A DNA stretch of 64,000 nucleotides, from assembly GCF_947503375.1 (NCBI RefSeq), contig NZ_CANNDQ010000002.1:124001-188000 (forward strand). The letters run 5' to 3'. The notes under the pieces were generated by a model. The model was given only the letters and a program-made list of their open reading frames with translations, was not told the DNA's origin and made no database searches. This DNA is from an uncultured Psychroserpens sp. GTDB lineage: Bacteria > Bacteroidota > Bacteroidia > Flavobacteriales > Flavobacteriaceae. A program made the translations under genes and the position numbers. This document shows positions 20,532 through 28,551 of the stretch, in pieces. How positions within the stretch are numbered: position 1 is the stretch's first letter; each line of letters opens with the position of its first letter.

Positions 20532-21151
20532 TGAGTTTAAAAGATACATATCATACAATAACACAAAATTCTCCCGAAGTCTTATTTAAAGACAAGAATA
20601 GTAAGTTTTTTGGTTATGCGTTTCCAATAGCGAATGAAGAAGATGTAAAATCACACTTAGAAAGATTAAAAAAACAACACCATCAAGCTAGACATTGGTG
20701 CTATGCCTTTCAATTAGGCAAACACAAAAAGGAGCTAAGCTTCAGAGCTAATGATGATGGTGAACCAAATAATAGCGCTGGCATGCCCATTTATGGACAA
20801 ATACAATCATATGATGTTACCAATATTTTGATCGTAGTGGTAAGGTATTTTGGAGGTGTAAAACTTGGAGTTAGCGGGCTCATTAATGCCTACAAGACTG
20901 CTGCTCAATTAGCCTTAGAATCATCAAAAATAGTCACCAAAACTATAAATATCGATTACCTTATCGCTTTTGATTATAAGAATATGAACAAAGTGATGCG
21001 AGTTATTAAAGAAAAACAATTAGATATCATCAATCAAAAGTTAGAACTGAGCTGTGAGCTTACAATTTCGGTTAGATTAAAAGACGCATCTTCTATTTTT
21101 GAAATTTTCGATAGCCTATATGAGATAGACATAAAGGCATTGAACGATTAA
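20531..21151 (+). CDS. YigZ/IMPACT family protein
   Basis: 206 residues. The ATG at 20531 overlaps the previous stop as TAATG; an in-frame longer start at 20477 lies inside the transporter gene and is unlikely. N-terminal IMPACT domain: HQARHWCYAFQLG, FRANDDGEPNNSAGMPI, and VVVRYFGGVKLGVSGLINAYKT at about 96-117. A C-terminal DUF1949-like beta-alpha domain follows. Known family members are linked to translation regulation or protein stress. It ends a chain of four tightly overlapping genes and meets the thioesterase gene tail to tail (4 shared bases). Confidence 0.92.
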   Translation: MSLKDTYHTITQNSPEVLFKDKNSKFFGYAFPIANEEDVKSHLERLKKQHHQARHWCYAFQLGKHKKELSFRANDDGEPNNSAGMPIYGQIQSYDVTNILIVVVRYFGGVKLGVSGLINAYKTAAQLALESSKIVTKTINIDYLIAFDYKNMNKVMRVIKEKQLDIINQKLELSCELTISVRLKDASSIFEIFDSLYEIDIKALND

Positions 21152-21558
21152 ATTTGCAGTTGGTCTAAAATATACTGAGGACATCTTGTAGGTCTATTCT
21201 TGTTAATATCAATAAAAACCAAAACTGAATTTCCTGTAGTTAAAATTTCATCATTTTCATTTAGAATTTCATAATCAAACTCAATTTTTACTGATGGTGT
21301 TTTTACAAGTTTAGTCTTTACTTTAATGAGGTCGTCATAAGATGCTGACTTTTTGTAATTTATAGTCAATGAAATAACTGGAAGCATAACACCTTCATCT
21401 TCCATTTTTTTGTAAGAAAAACCCATCTGCCTTAGCCATTCTGTTCTTCCCATTTCAAAATATTGCGCATAATTACCATGATACACCACACCCATTTGAT
21501 CTGTCTCACCATAACGCACTCTAAATTGTATTTCACTTGATTTAGAAAGATTCAACAT
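21148..21558 (-). CDS. Acyl-CoA thioesterase (4HBT, YbgC-like)
   Basis: 136 residues, a single hot-dog domain. The active-site loop reads GETDQMGVVYHGNYAQYFEMGRTEWLR at about 16-42, with the Asp and the HGNY of the 4-hydroxybenzoyl-CoA thioesterase family. The next conserved block is YDDLIKVKTKL. It probably hydrolyses short or aromatic acyl-CoA thioesters in the cytoplasm. Divergent from dnaA with a 191-base spacer that carries a candidate RNA gene. Confidence 0.9.
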   Translation of the reverse strand: MLNLSKSSEIQFRVRYGETDQMGVVYHGNYAQYFEMGRTEWLRQMGFSYKKMEDEGVMLPVISLTINYKKSASYDDLIKVKTKLVKTPSVKIEFDYEILNENDEILTTGNSVLVFIDINKNRPTRCPQYILDQLQI

Positions 21559-21586
21559 AACTTTTGATATTTTTTTTGTATTTTCG

Positions 21587-21713
21587 ACAGGATTTAAACA
21601 TGAGGAAAAAATTCTAAAAATTCAACACATTTTGATTTTTTTATTAAGAAATTTGTTCACATATTTGTCCTGTAAAAATGATTTCAAGAGAAACTCGAAT
21701 TTCTCTTTTTTTT
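21587..21713 (+). ncRNA. Candidate structured RNA or dnaA leader
   Basis: The spacer before dnaA folds on the plus strand. ACAGGA (21587-21592) pairs with TCCTGT (21668-21673). Inside it AAACATGAG (from 21596) can pair with CACATATTT with two mismatches, and the A/T-rich interior continues as an imperfect arm. This long hairpin is followed directly by an intrinsic-terminator hairpin. An RNA of about 125 nt ending at 21713 is therefore plausible. Flavobacteria have a 6S-like RNA of similar size and shape, but I cannot confirm membership. Alternatively it is a regulatory leader of dnaA. Confidence 0.33.
21686..21713 (+). terminator. Intrinsic terminator 37 bases before dnaA
   Basis: An 8-bp stem (AAGAGAAA, 21686-21693, with TTTCTCTT, 21700-21707) encloses the loop CTCGAA and is followed by T to 21713. 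No plus-strand protein gene ends here (YigZ ended at 21151), so it terminates a short RNA or attenuates dnaA. Confidence 0.65.
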
Positions 21714-21749
21714 GCTAACTAACTAACAACACAAAAATTAACTTAGAGA

Positions 21750-23177
21750 ATGGATGTAACTGCGCAATCGGTATGGAGTAACTGTCTCTCATTTATAAAA
21801 GACAACATACAACCACAAGCCTATAAAACATGGTTTGAACCAATAGTAGCAGTTAAACTTACAGATAATGCTTTAAGCATTCAAGTCCCTAGTAAATTCT
21901 TTTATGAATGGCTTGAAGAACATTACGTTAAAATTTTAAAGGTTGCGTTAACTAAACAATTAGGAGAGTCTGCTAAATTGGTTTATGTTATCAAAATGGA
22001 AAATACCTATGGAAACAAACAACCGTTCACAGAAAAAATACCAAGTTCAAATCGTGGTGCTTTAAAATCTCAAGACGTAGACGTTCCTCTTAATAACAAA
22101 AACCCTGAACTCAAGAATCCATTCGTGATACCAGGTATTAGAAACGTTAAGATTGAATCACAGCTTAACCCTAATTATAGTTTCGAAAACTTTTTAGAAG
22201 GAGACTCAAACAGGTTAGCCAGAAATGCTGGTTTAGCGGTAGCTAATAAGCCTGGAGGTACATCTTTTAATCCGTTATTGATATTTGGTGGTGTTGGTTT
22301 AGGTAAAACACATCTAGCACATGCTATTGGTGTGGATATCAAAGATAAATATCCAGAAAAAACCGTTTTATATATTTCTGCGGAAAAATTCACCCAACAA
22401 TATATTGACTCCGTTAAGAAAAACAATAGAAATGATTTTATTCATTTTTATCAAATTATAGATGTTTTAATTATTGACGATGTACAATTCCTATCTGGTA
22501 AATCTGGAACACAAGATGTCTTCTTCCACATTTTTAACCACTTACACCAAAACGGGAAACAGGTTATTTTAACCAGTGATAAGGCTCCTGTAGATATGCA
22601 AGATATTGAGCAACGCTTATTATCGCGTTTTAAATGGGGACTTTCAGCTGAATTACAAAGTCCTGATTTTGAAACTCGAATTTCTATTCTGAAAAACAAA
22701 CTTTATCGCGATGGTGTAGAAATGCCTGAAGAAATCATAGAATATGTAGCCAAACATATCAAAACTAATGTACGTGAACTAGAAGGCGCTATCATTTCAC
22801 TAATTGCTCAATCGTCATTCAATAAAAAAGAAATTACCGTAAACCTTGCTAAAGAAATTGTTGAAAAATTCGTTAAAAACACCAAACGCGAAGTCTCAAT
22901 TGATTACATTCAAAAAGTAGTATCAGATTATTTTCAAATGGATGTTAGTACACTTCAATCTAAAACAAGAAAACGTCATATTGTCCAAGCTAGACAACTA
23001 GCTATGTTCTTTGCCAAGAAATATACAAAAGCTTCATTAGCTAGTATTGGATCACAAATTGGAAAACGCGATCATGCTACTGTACTTCATGCTTGCAAAA
23101 CTGTAGATAATCTTTCCTCTACAGACAAACAATTTAGAAAATATGTTGAAGACCTTTCAAAGAAGTTATCCTTATAA
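21750..23177 (+). CDS. dnaA: Chromosomal replication initiator DnaA
   Basis: Binds DnaA boxes at the origin and opens the DNA as an ATP-bound oligomer. 475 residues. Domain I is at 1-80 and a variable linker at about 85-130. The AAA+ core has Walker A GGVGLGKTHLAHA near 180 and Walker B VLIIDDVQFL. The C-terminal helix-turn-helix carries the signature IGKRDHATVLHACKTV. I see no cluster of consensus DnaA boxes beside the gene, so the origin is probably not immediately here. Confidence 0.97.
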   Translation: MDVTAQSVWSNCLSFIKDNIQPQAYKTWFEPIVAVKLTDNALSIQVPSKFFYEWLEEHYVKILKVALTKQLGESAKLVYVIKMENTYGNKQPFTEKIPSSNRGALKSQDVDVPLNNKNPELKNPFVIPGIRNVKIESQLNPNYSFENFLEGDSNRLARNAGLAVANKPGGTSFNPLLIFGGVGLGKTHLAHAIGVDIKDKYPEKTVLYISAEKFTQQYIDSVKKNNRNDFIHFYQIIDVLIIDDVQFLSGKSGTQDVFFHIFNHLHQNGKQVILTSDKAPVDMQDIEQRLLSRFKWGLSAELQSPDFETRISILKNKLYRDGVEMPEEIIEYVAKHIKTNVRELEGAIISLIAQSSFNKKEITVNLAKEIVEKFVKNTKREVSIDYIQKVVSDYFQMDVSTLQSKTRKRHIVQARQLAMFFAKKYTKASLASIGSQIGKRDHATVLHACKTVDNLSSTDKQFRKYVEDLSKKLSL

Positions 23178-23190
23178 GTAATTAGGTATT

Positions 23191-23649
23191 ATGACAAGTA
23201 TTCTAATGGTATGCTTAGGTAATATTTGCCGTTCACCATTAGCACACGGTATTTTAGAATCAAAACTTCCAAAAGATCTATTTTATATTGACTCTGCTGG
23301 TACAGCAAATTATCATGTAGGTGATGCGCCAGATTATCGCTCTATTGCTGTGGCTAAAGCCAATGGGATAGATATTTCGAAACAACAAGCAAGGCAATTC
23401 AAAGTAACCGATTTTGATGCTTTCGATCATGTTTATGTAATGGATCAATCTAATTTTGACAACGTCATTAAACTTGCAAGGCACACGAATGACATCGCTA
23501 AAGTTAAACTCATTTTAGAAATTGACAACTCCATAAAAGATAAAAAGGTTCCTGACCCTTACTATGGAAATATTTCCGATTTTCACGACGTATTTAATTT
23601 ACTCAACACTACTTGCAAACTATTAGCAAACCAGCTACAAACCAACTGA
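23191..23649 (+). CDS. Low-molecular-weight protein-tyrosine phosphatase
   Basis: 152 residues. The P-loop CLGNICRS begins at Cys8, giving the CX5R catalytic signature with Arg14. The general-acid loop DPYYG is near residue 128. Both are diagnostic of the LMW-PTP family, which dephosphorylates phosphotyrosine on regulators or polysaccharide kinases. It lies 13 bases after dnaA, a conserved flavobacterial arrangement, and may be read from the same transcript. The specific substrate is unknown. Confidence 0.94.
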   Translation: MTSILMVCLGNICRSPLAHGILESKLPKDLFYIDSAGTANYHVGDAPDYRSIAVAKANGIDISKQQARQFKVTDFDAFDHVYVMDQSNFDNVIKLARHTNDIAKVKLILEIDNSIKDKKVPDPYYGNISDFHDVFNLLNTTCKLLANQLQTN

Positions 23650-23723
23650 TATAAGAATTTTCTTTAATGATTTAGCTGTTTTTTTGTATTTTTAGCAAAA
23701 ATGCTTCCTAAATAATTAATACT

Positions 23724-25094
23724 ATGAAAAATTTAACCTTATGCTTAATGTGCATTTTCTGTACATTAGGTTTTTCCCAAGACATTGAATTAGAATTATT
23801 TGCTAATGGGTTTTCAAGTCCATTATGCATAAGAAATGCCGGAGATGATAGACTGTTTGTTGTAGAACAAGGTGGTGTGATCAAAATTTTAAATGCTGAT
23901 GGTTCTACAAATCCTACTCCATTTTTAGATATTGACCCTAGAGTTAGTAGTGGTGGAGAACGAGGTTTGCTATCTTTAGCATTTCATCCAAATTATGCTG
24001 CTAACGGTTTCTTTTTTGTCAATTACACTAACAATTCGGGAGACACAGTCATTTCAAGGTTTACTAGAAATACAATAGATGAAGCAGATGCTAGCTCAGA
24101 AGTAATCTTACTAACCATTGACCAACCATTCTCAAATCATAATGGTGGTGATTTACATTTTGGCCCTAATGATGGTTACCTTTATATTTCTACTGGTGAT
24201 GGTGGTTCTGGTGGTGATCCTGGAGATAGAGCTCAAGACTTAATGGAATTACTTGGCAAAATGTTAAGAATTGATGTAGACAATACTGAAAATGGAAATA
24301 ACTATGCAATACCATCTGACAATCCTTTTGTTGGAAATCCTAATGCTTTAGATGAAATTTGGGCTTACGGATTAAGAAACCCTTGGAGGTTTTCTTTTGA
24401 TCCTGAAACAAGCGAAATGTGGATTGGAGATGTTGGTCAAAGCACAACTGAAGAAATCAATAGAGTTGCTATTAATACTGTTGGCTATAATTTTGGTTGG
24501 AGATGTTATGAAGGCTCAAATACGTTTAATACTACTGATTGTCCTCCAGCTGCAGAGCTAACGTTTCCAGTGGCTGAATACCCTACCCCTTCTTGCTTTT
24601 GTAATGTAGCAGGCGGGCAAGTTTACAGAGGAAGTGTTTATAGTGACATACTAGGTGTATATATTTATGCAACAACAGGAAATGGACGTATAGGCACTGT
24701 GGATTCCTCAAATAATTTAGTAGATCAAGGTAATTTTAACAATGGCGTATGGGTATCCTTTGGAGAAGATATTAATAGAGAAATGTATATTGTAGATATT
24801 ACTGGAAGTATACATAGAGTTAAAGGTACCATTTTATCAGTTCCAGAATTTGAAGAAAAAAACATATCAATCACTCCTAATCCTGCTTCAGAGTTCTTAA
24901 ATATCAATACTTTAGGCAATACAATTGAAAATATTTCAATAATAGACATCAAAGGAAGCGTTCTTTACATAGAAAAAAATGTAATGCTCTCTGAGAGAAA
25001 TATTAATATTTCGTTTTTAAGTAAAGGAGTATATTTTGTTAAGATTAAAACCAACAGTAAGTCATCAGTAGTAAAGAAATTAGTAGTAAACTAA
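23724..25094 (+). CDS. Secreted PQQ-type sugar dehydrogenase with type IX sorting tail
   Basis: 456 residues. A signal peptide (MKNLTLCLMCIFCTLGFSQ) is followed by a six-bladed propeller of the glucose/sorbosone dehydrogenase family: CIRNAGDDRLFVVEQGG, GGERGLLSLAFHPNY, FSNHNGGDLHFGPNDGYLYISTGDGG and YGLRNPWRFSFDP. The C-terminal 75 residues are a type IX secretion sorting domain (ITPNPASEFLNI, ending VYFVKI-VKKLVVN). It is probably cell-surface or secreted, oxidising sugars. Family members bind PQQ, but no PQQ synthesis gene is in this window. Confidence 0.92.
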   Translation: MKNLTLCLMCIFCTLGFSQDIELELFANGFSSPLCIRNAGDDRLFVVEQGGVIKILNADGSTNPTPFLDIDPRVSSGGERGLLSLAFHPNYAANGFFFVNYTNNSGDTVISRFTRNTIDEADASSEVILLTIDQPFSNHNGGDLHFGPNDGYLYISTGDGGSGGDPGDRAQDLMELLGKMLRIDVDNTENGNNYAIPSDNPFVGNPNALDEIWAYGLRNPWRFSFDPETSEMWIGDVGQSTTEEINRVAINTVGYNFGWRCYEGSNTFNTTDCPPAAELTFPVAEYPTPSCFCNVAGGQVYRGSVYSDILGVYIYATTGNGRIGTVDSSNNLVDQGNFNNGVWVSFGEDINREMYIVDITGSIHRVKGTILSVPEFEEKNISITPNPASEFLNINTLGNTIENISIIDIKGSVLYIEKNVMLSERNINISFLSKGVYFVKIKTNSKSSVVKKLVVN

Positions 25095-25099
25095 AAGCT

Positions 25100-25816
25100 A
25101 TGAACGCATCTCTTGGAAAACTTTATCTTATTCCAACACGTTTAGGAGACAATCCACCTTTGGAAGTTTTACCCATTTCCGTAAAAAAAATTATCGAACT
25201 TGTTGATGATTACATTGTTGAAAATGAAAAATCTGCAAGACGCTTTATTAAAAAAATTCATTCAAGAAAATCGCAAGCATCATTAAATTTGCAACTTTTA
25301 AACAAGTATACACAAGATCACGAAATCGCTCATTTTCTTGATATTTGTAAAGATGGTAAGCCCATGGGATTGCTGTCAGATGCAGGTTGCCCTGGAATTG
25401 CTGACCCTGGAGCAGACATTGTTAAATTAGCGCATGAAAATAACATCAAGGTCATTCCACTTGTTGGACCCTCTTCAATAGTTTTAGCCTTAATGAGCTC
25501 TGGAATGAATGGGCAAAGTTTTACGTTTAACGGTTATATTCCTATTGAAAAAACAGAACGCAAAGCATCTCTAAAAAGAATGGAGCGCTTGTCTTATGAG
25601 CTCAACCAAACACAACTTTTTATAGAAACCCCTTATAGAAATAATAAAGTGATTGATGAAATTTGTAGCACACTGCACCCTCAAACGCGTGTGTGCATCG
25701 CTTGTGATATCACCTTGCCATCTGAATTCATTAAGACCATGACCGTTAATGAATGGCAAAAGGTTAAAGTAGATTTACACAAGCGTCCAGCTATATTTTT
25801 AATACATAAAGATTAG
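25100..25816 (+). CDS. SAM-dependent methyltransferase, RsmI-like
   Basis: 238 residues of the tetrapyrrole-methylase fold. The SAM-binding block GLLSDAGCPGIADPGA is near 92-107 and VGPSSIVLALMSSGMNGQSFTFNGYIP near 118-144, closely following RsmI, which 2'-O-methylates C1402 of 16S rRNA. The N-terminus is unusual (KLYLIPTRLGDNPPLEVLP) and shows the distinct flavobacterial subtype often found alongside a full RsmI elsewhere in the genome. It could be a paralogue of different specificity. It follows the sugar dehydrogenase by 5 bases. Confidence 0.85.
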   Translation: MNASLGKLYLIPTRLGDNPPLEVLPISVKKIIELVDDYIVENEKSARRFIKKIHSRKSQASLNLQLLNKYTQDHEIAHFLDICKDGKPMGLLSDAGCPGIADPGADIVKLAHENNIKVIPLVGPSSIVLALMSSGMNGQSFTFNGYIPIEKTERKASLKRMERLSYELNQTQLFIETPYRNNKVIDEICSTLHPQTRVCIACDITLPSEFIKTMTVNEWQKVKVDLHKRPAIFLIHKD

Positions 25817-25908
25817 CTACACCTGCCCATTTTAAGTTAAAGAAACATTAAAAAAAATGCTTCACTAGATTACTTTGCTATATTTGAGTCTTAGCTAATT
25901 AGACCATC

Positions 25909-28431
25909 ATGCAAACAAAATTACGTCTACTCTTTTTATTTGTTTTTTCAACTTCGCTAGCAATAGCACAACAGCCTAAAAAACCAACTTCATCTGAAAT
26001 ATATGAATCTATAAAAAAACTTAATGTTTTAGGATCAGTATTGTATGTTGCTGCGCATCCAGATGACGAAAACACACGTTTGATATCATATATGTCAAAC
26101 CATGTCAAAGCGCGTACAGCTTATCTTTCATTAACACGTGGTGATGGTGGGCAAAATCTCATTGGACCTGAGCTTAGAGAATTGTTAGGTGTCTTGAGAA
26201 CACAAGAATTATTAGCCGCTCGACGAGTTGATGGCGGCGAACAATTATTTACTAGAGCTAACGATTTTGGATATTCAAAACATCCTGATGAAACACTTGC
26301 CATTTGGGATAAAAGTGAAGTGTTAAGCGATGTTGTATTGGCGATTAGAAAATTTAAACCAGACGTAATTATAAATAGATTTGATCATCGACGTGCTGGA
26401 AAAACTCATGGCCACCATACAAGTTCTGCATTATTAAGCATGGAAGCATTTGATTTGGCAAATGATTCTTCATCCTACCCTGAGCAATTAACAGAAACCG
26501 AATTATGGCAACCAAAACGACTATTTTACAATACCTCTTGGTGGAGATATGGAAGTAGAGAAGCTTTTGAAAAAATCGATAAAAGTAATATGCTTGCTTT
26601 CGATATTGGTGTCTACTACCCTTTAAAAGGCCTATCTAACAACGAATTGGCATCTCTAGCTAGTAGCCAACATCGATGTCAAGGATTTGGACAACCAACT
26701 CGCCGTGGCACTGAACAAGAATATATTGAATTTTTAAAAGGAGAGCCTATTAACATGGACTCTGATATTTTTGATGGCATAGACACGTCTTGGAATCGTA
26801 TTAATGGAGGAAGTCAAATTGGAGAGATTTTACTAAATGTTGAAAACAACTTTAACTTTGTAAACCCGTCTTCACATATACCTCAATTATTACAAGCATA
26901 TCAACTTCTGTCTTCTATTGAAAACAAACATTGGAAAACCATTAAAACTAAAGAACTAAAATCAATTATCGAGGCTTGTGCTGGCATGTATTTAGAAGCA
27001 TCAGCCGAGACTAACTGGGCTACTGTAAACGAAACGATTAATTTGAATATTGAAGCTTTAAACAGAAGTAAACAAAACATAACTTTACTAAGCATAAATA
27101 CATCAAATGATTTAGAAATTTCAAAAGATGTTAGCTTGAATGAGAACACAAAATTCAATTTTAAAGAAACTATCACCATTCCTAATGAACAAAAACCAAC
27201 AACTCCATATTGGTTGGCTGAAAAAGGAACATTAGGAATGTATAAAGCTGACAAGGATTTTATTGGTAATCCTGAAACACCAAGAGCATTCAATGTGGAT
27301 TTTAACCTTTTAATCAATAAAATCCCTATAACTTTCACAAAACCTATAGTGTATCGCTATTCAGAACCTGATAAAGGTGAATTGTACAAACCTTTTGAAA
27401 TCATACCTGAAGCAACTGCTTCATTGTCTGACAAAGTTTACATCTTTGATAGCGACCAACAAAAAGAAATAGAAGTTACTATTAAAGCAGGTAGAAAAAA
27501 TATCGAAGGAACCATCGAAATGTGCTATCCAGACAACTGGAAAGTGTATCCTAAAACACAAAAAGTATTTATCAAAAATAAAGGTGATATTCAAAAAGCA
27601 GTATTTACTATTATACCTCCAAAAGACCAAAGTGAAGGTTTCATTTCGCCTATGATTAAAATTGGAGAACAAGTCTATACACGTCAACTTATAGAAATTA
27701 ATTACGATCATATTCCGTTTCAAACAGTTTTACTACCAAGTGAAAGCAAAATTGTCAGGCTAGATATTCAAAAGCATGGAAAAAACATTGGTTATATTAA
27801 AGGTGCAGGTGATGTTATTCCTGAAAGTTTAAAACAAATCGGCTATAATGTTGAAACCATAAAAACTGAGAACATAACCCATGAACTTCTTAGTAAATTT
27901 GATGCTATAGTTCTTGGGATAAGAGCTTATAATACCGTTGAAGGTCTAGAATTTAAACAGCAGCAACTTTTCGATTATATTGCTCAAGGTGGCAACCTCA
28001 TTGCCCAATACAGTAAAAGCTATGGACTTAAAACAAAACGCTTAGCACCTTATGATTTAACAATATCAAGAGATCGTGTAACCGACGAAAATGCCAAAGT
28101 ACACATTTTAACACCTGAGCATCCTGTATTGAATTACCCTAATAAAATAACATCTAAAGATTTTGAAGGTTGGACTCAAGAACGTGGATTATACTTTCCA
28201 AATAAATGGGCAAATGAATTTACTCCTATCCTATCGATGAATGATAATGGTGAATCTCCAAAAACTGGAAGTCTACTTGTTGCAAAACATGGTAAAGGGT
28301 ATTACGTATATACTGGACTTAGCTTTTTTAGAGAATTTCCTGCAGGAGTTTCAGGAGCCTATCGTCTATTTGCTAACATTTTGTCATTGGGCAAGAACGA
28401 TGTCAACCAAACTAGTGAAATAAAAAACTAA
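25909..28431 (+). CDS. Large exported PIG-L-family deacetylase
   Basis: 840 residues with a signal peptide (MQTKLRLLFLFVFSTSLAIAQ). The N-terminal PIG-L/LmbE domain has the zinc motif AAHPDDEN near 46-53 and the second metal site HRRAGKTHGHH near 163-173; family members remove N-acetyl groups from sugars. A long beta-rich middle region (about 280-600) and a C-terminal Rossmann-like domain follow (GYIKGAGDVIPESLKQIGY, FDAIVLGIRAYNT), resembling ThuA/GATase folds. Likely periplasmic or surface glycan deacetylation. A perfect Bacteroidota -7 element, TATATTTG (25879-25886), precedes it. Confidence 0.88.
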   Translation: MQTKLRLLFLFVFSTSLAIAQQPKKPTSSEIYESIKKLNVLGSVLYVAAHPDDENTRLISYMSNHVKARTAYLSLTRGDGGQNLIGPELRELLGVLRTQELLAARRVDGGEQLFTRANDFGYSKHPDETLAIWDKSEVLSDVVLAIRKFKPDVIINRFDHRRAGKTHGHHTSSALLSMEAFDLANDSSSYPEQLTETELWQPKRLFYNTSWWRYGSREAFEKIDKSNMLAFDIGVYYPLKGLSNNELASLASSQHRCQGFGQPTRRGTEQEYIEFLKGEPINMDSDIFDGIDTSWNRINGGSQIGEILLNVENNFNFVNPSSHIPQLLQAYQLLSSIENKHWKTIKTKELKSIIEACAGMYLEASAETNWATVNETINLNIEALNRSKQNITLLSINTSNDLEISKDVSLNENTKFNFKETITIPNEQKPTTPYWLAEKGTLGMYKADKDFIGNPETPRAFNVDFNLLINKIPITFTKPIVYRYSEPDKGELYKPFEIIPEATASLSDKVYIFDSDQQKEIEVTIKAGRKNIEGTIEMCYPDNWKVYPKTQKVFIKNKGDIQKAVFTIIPPKDQSEGFISPMIKIGEQVYTRQLIEINYDHIPFQTVLLPSESKIVRLDIQKHGKNIGYIKGAGDVIPESLKQIGYNVETIKTENITHELLSKFDAIVLGIRAYNTVEGLEFKQQQLFDYIAQGGNLIAQYSKSYGLKTKRLAPYDLTISRDRVTDENAKVHILTPEHPVLNYPNKITSKDFEGWTQERGLYFPNKWANEFTPILSMNDNGESPKTGSLLVAKHGKGYYVYTGLSFFREFPAGVSGAYRLFANILSLGKNDVNQTSEIKN

Positions 28432-28453
28432 TCAACTAAATCATCAATCAAAA

Positions 28454-28549
28454 ATGGAAAAATACAAATGGAGCAAGATGTACACCTTAGTATTAATTGC
28501 TAACCTCATCTATCTAATCGTATTTTACTTCATTACTAAAGCTTTCTGA
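28454..28549 (+). CDS. 31-residue single-pass membrane peptide
   Basis: A short gene, MEKYKWSKMYTLVLIANLIY followed by LIVFYFITKAF and TGA. It has a basic, aromatic N-terminus and one transmembrane helix. It starts 22 bases after the deacetylase stop and ends 2 bases before the symporter start, giving operon-like packing with no unused sequence. This supports a genuine gene. It may be a small accessory subunit of the symporter, as known for other transporters with short helper peptides. That function is inferred. Confidence 0.6.
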   Translation: MEKYKWSKMYTLVLIANLIYLIVFYFITKAF

Positions 28550-28551
28550 AT

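Noticed and set aside
21559..21749. Replication origin with DnaA boxes beside dnaA
   Set aside because: No cluster of TTATCCACA-like sites is visible; the spacer is better explained by an RNA structure and terminator.
27421..27723. Minus-strand 100-codon frame inside the PIG-L gene
   Set aside because: Phe/Tyr-rich shadow of a well-supported gene on the other strand.
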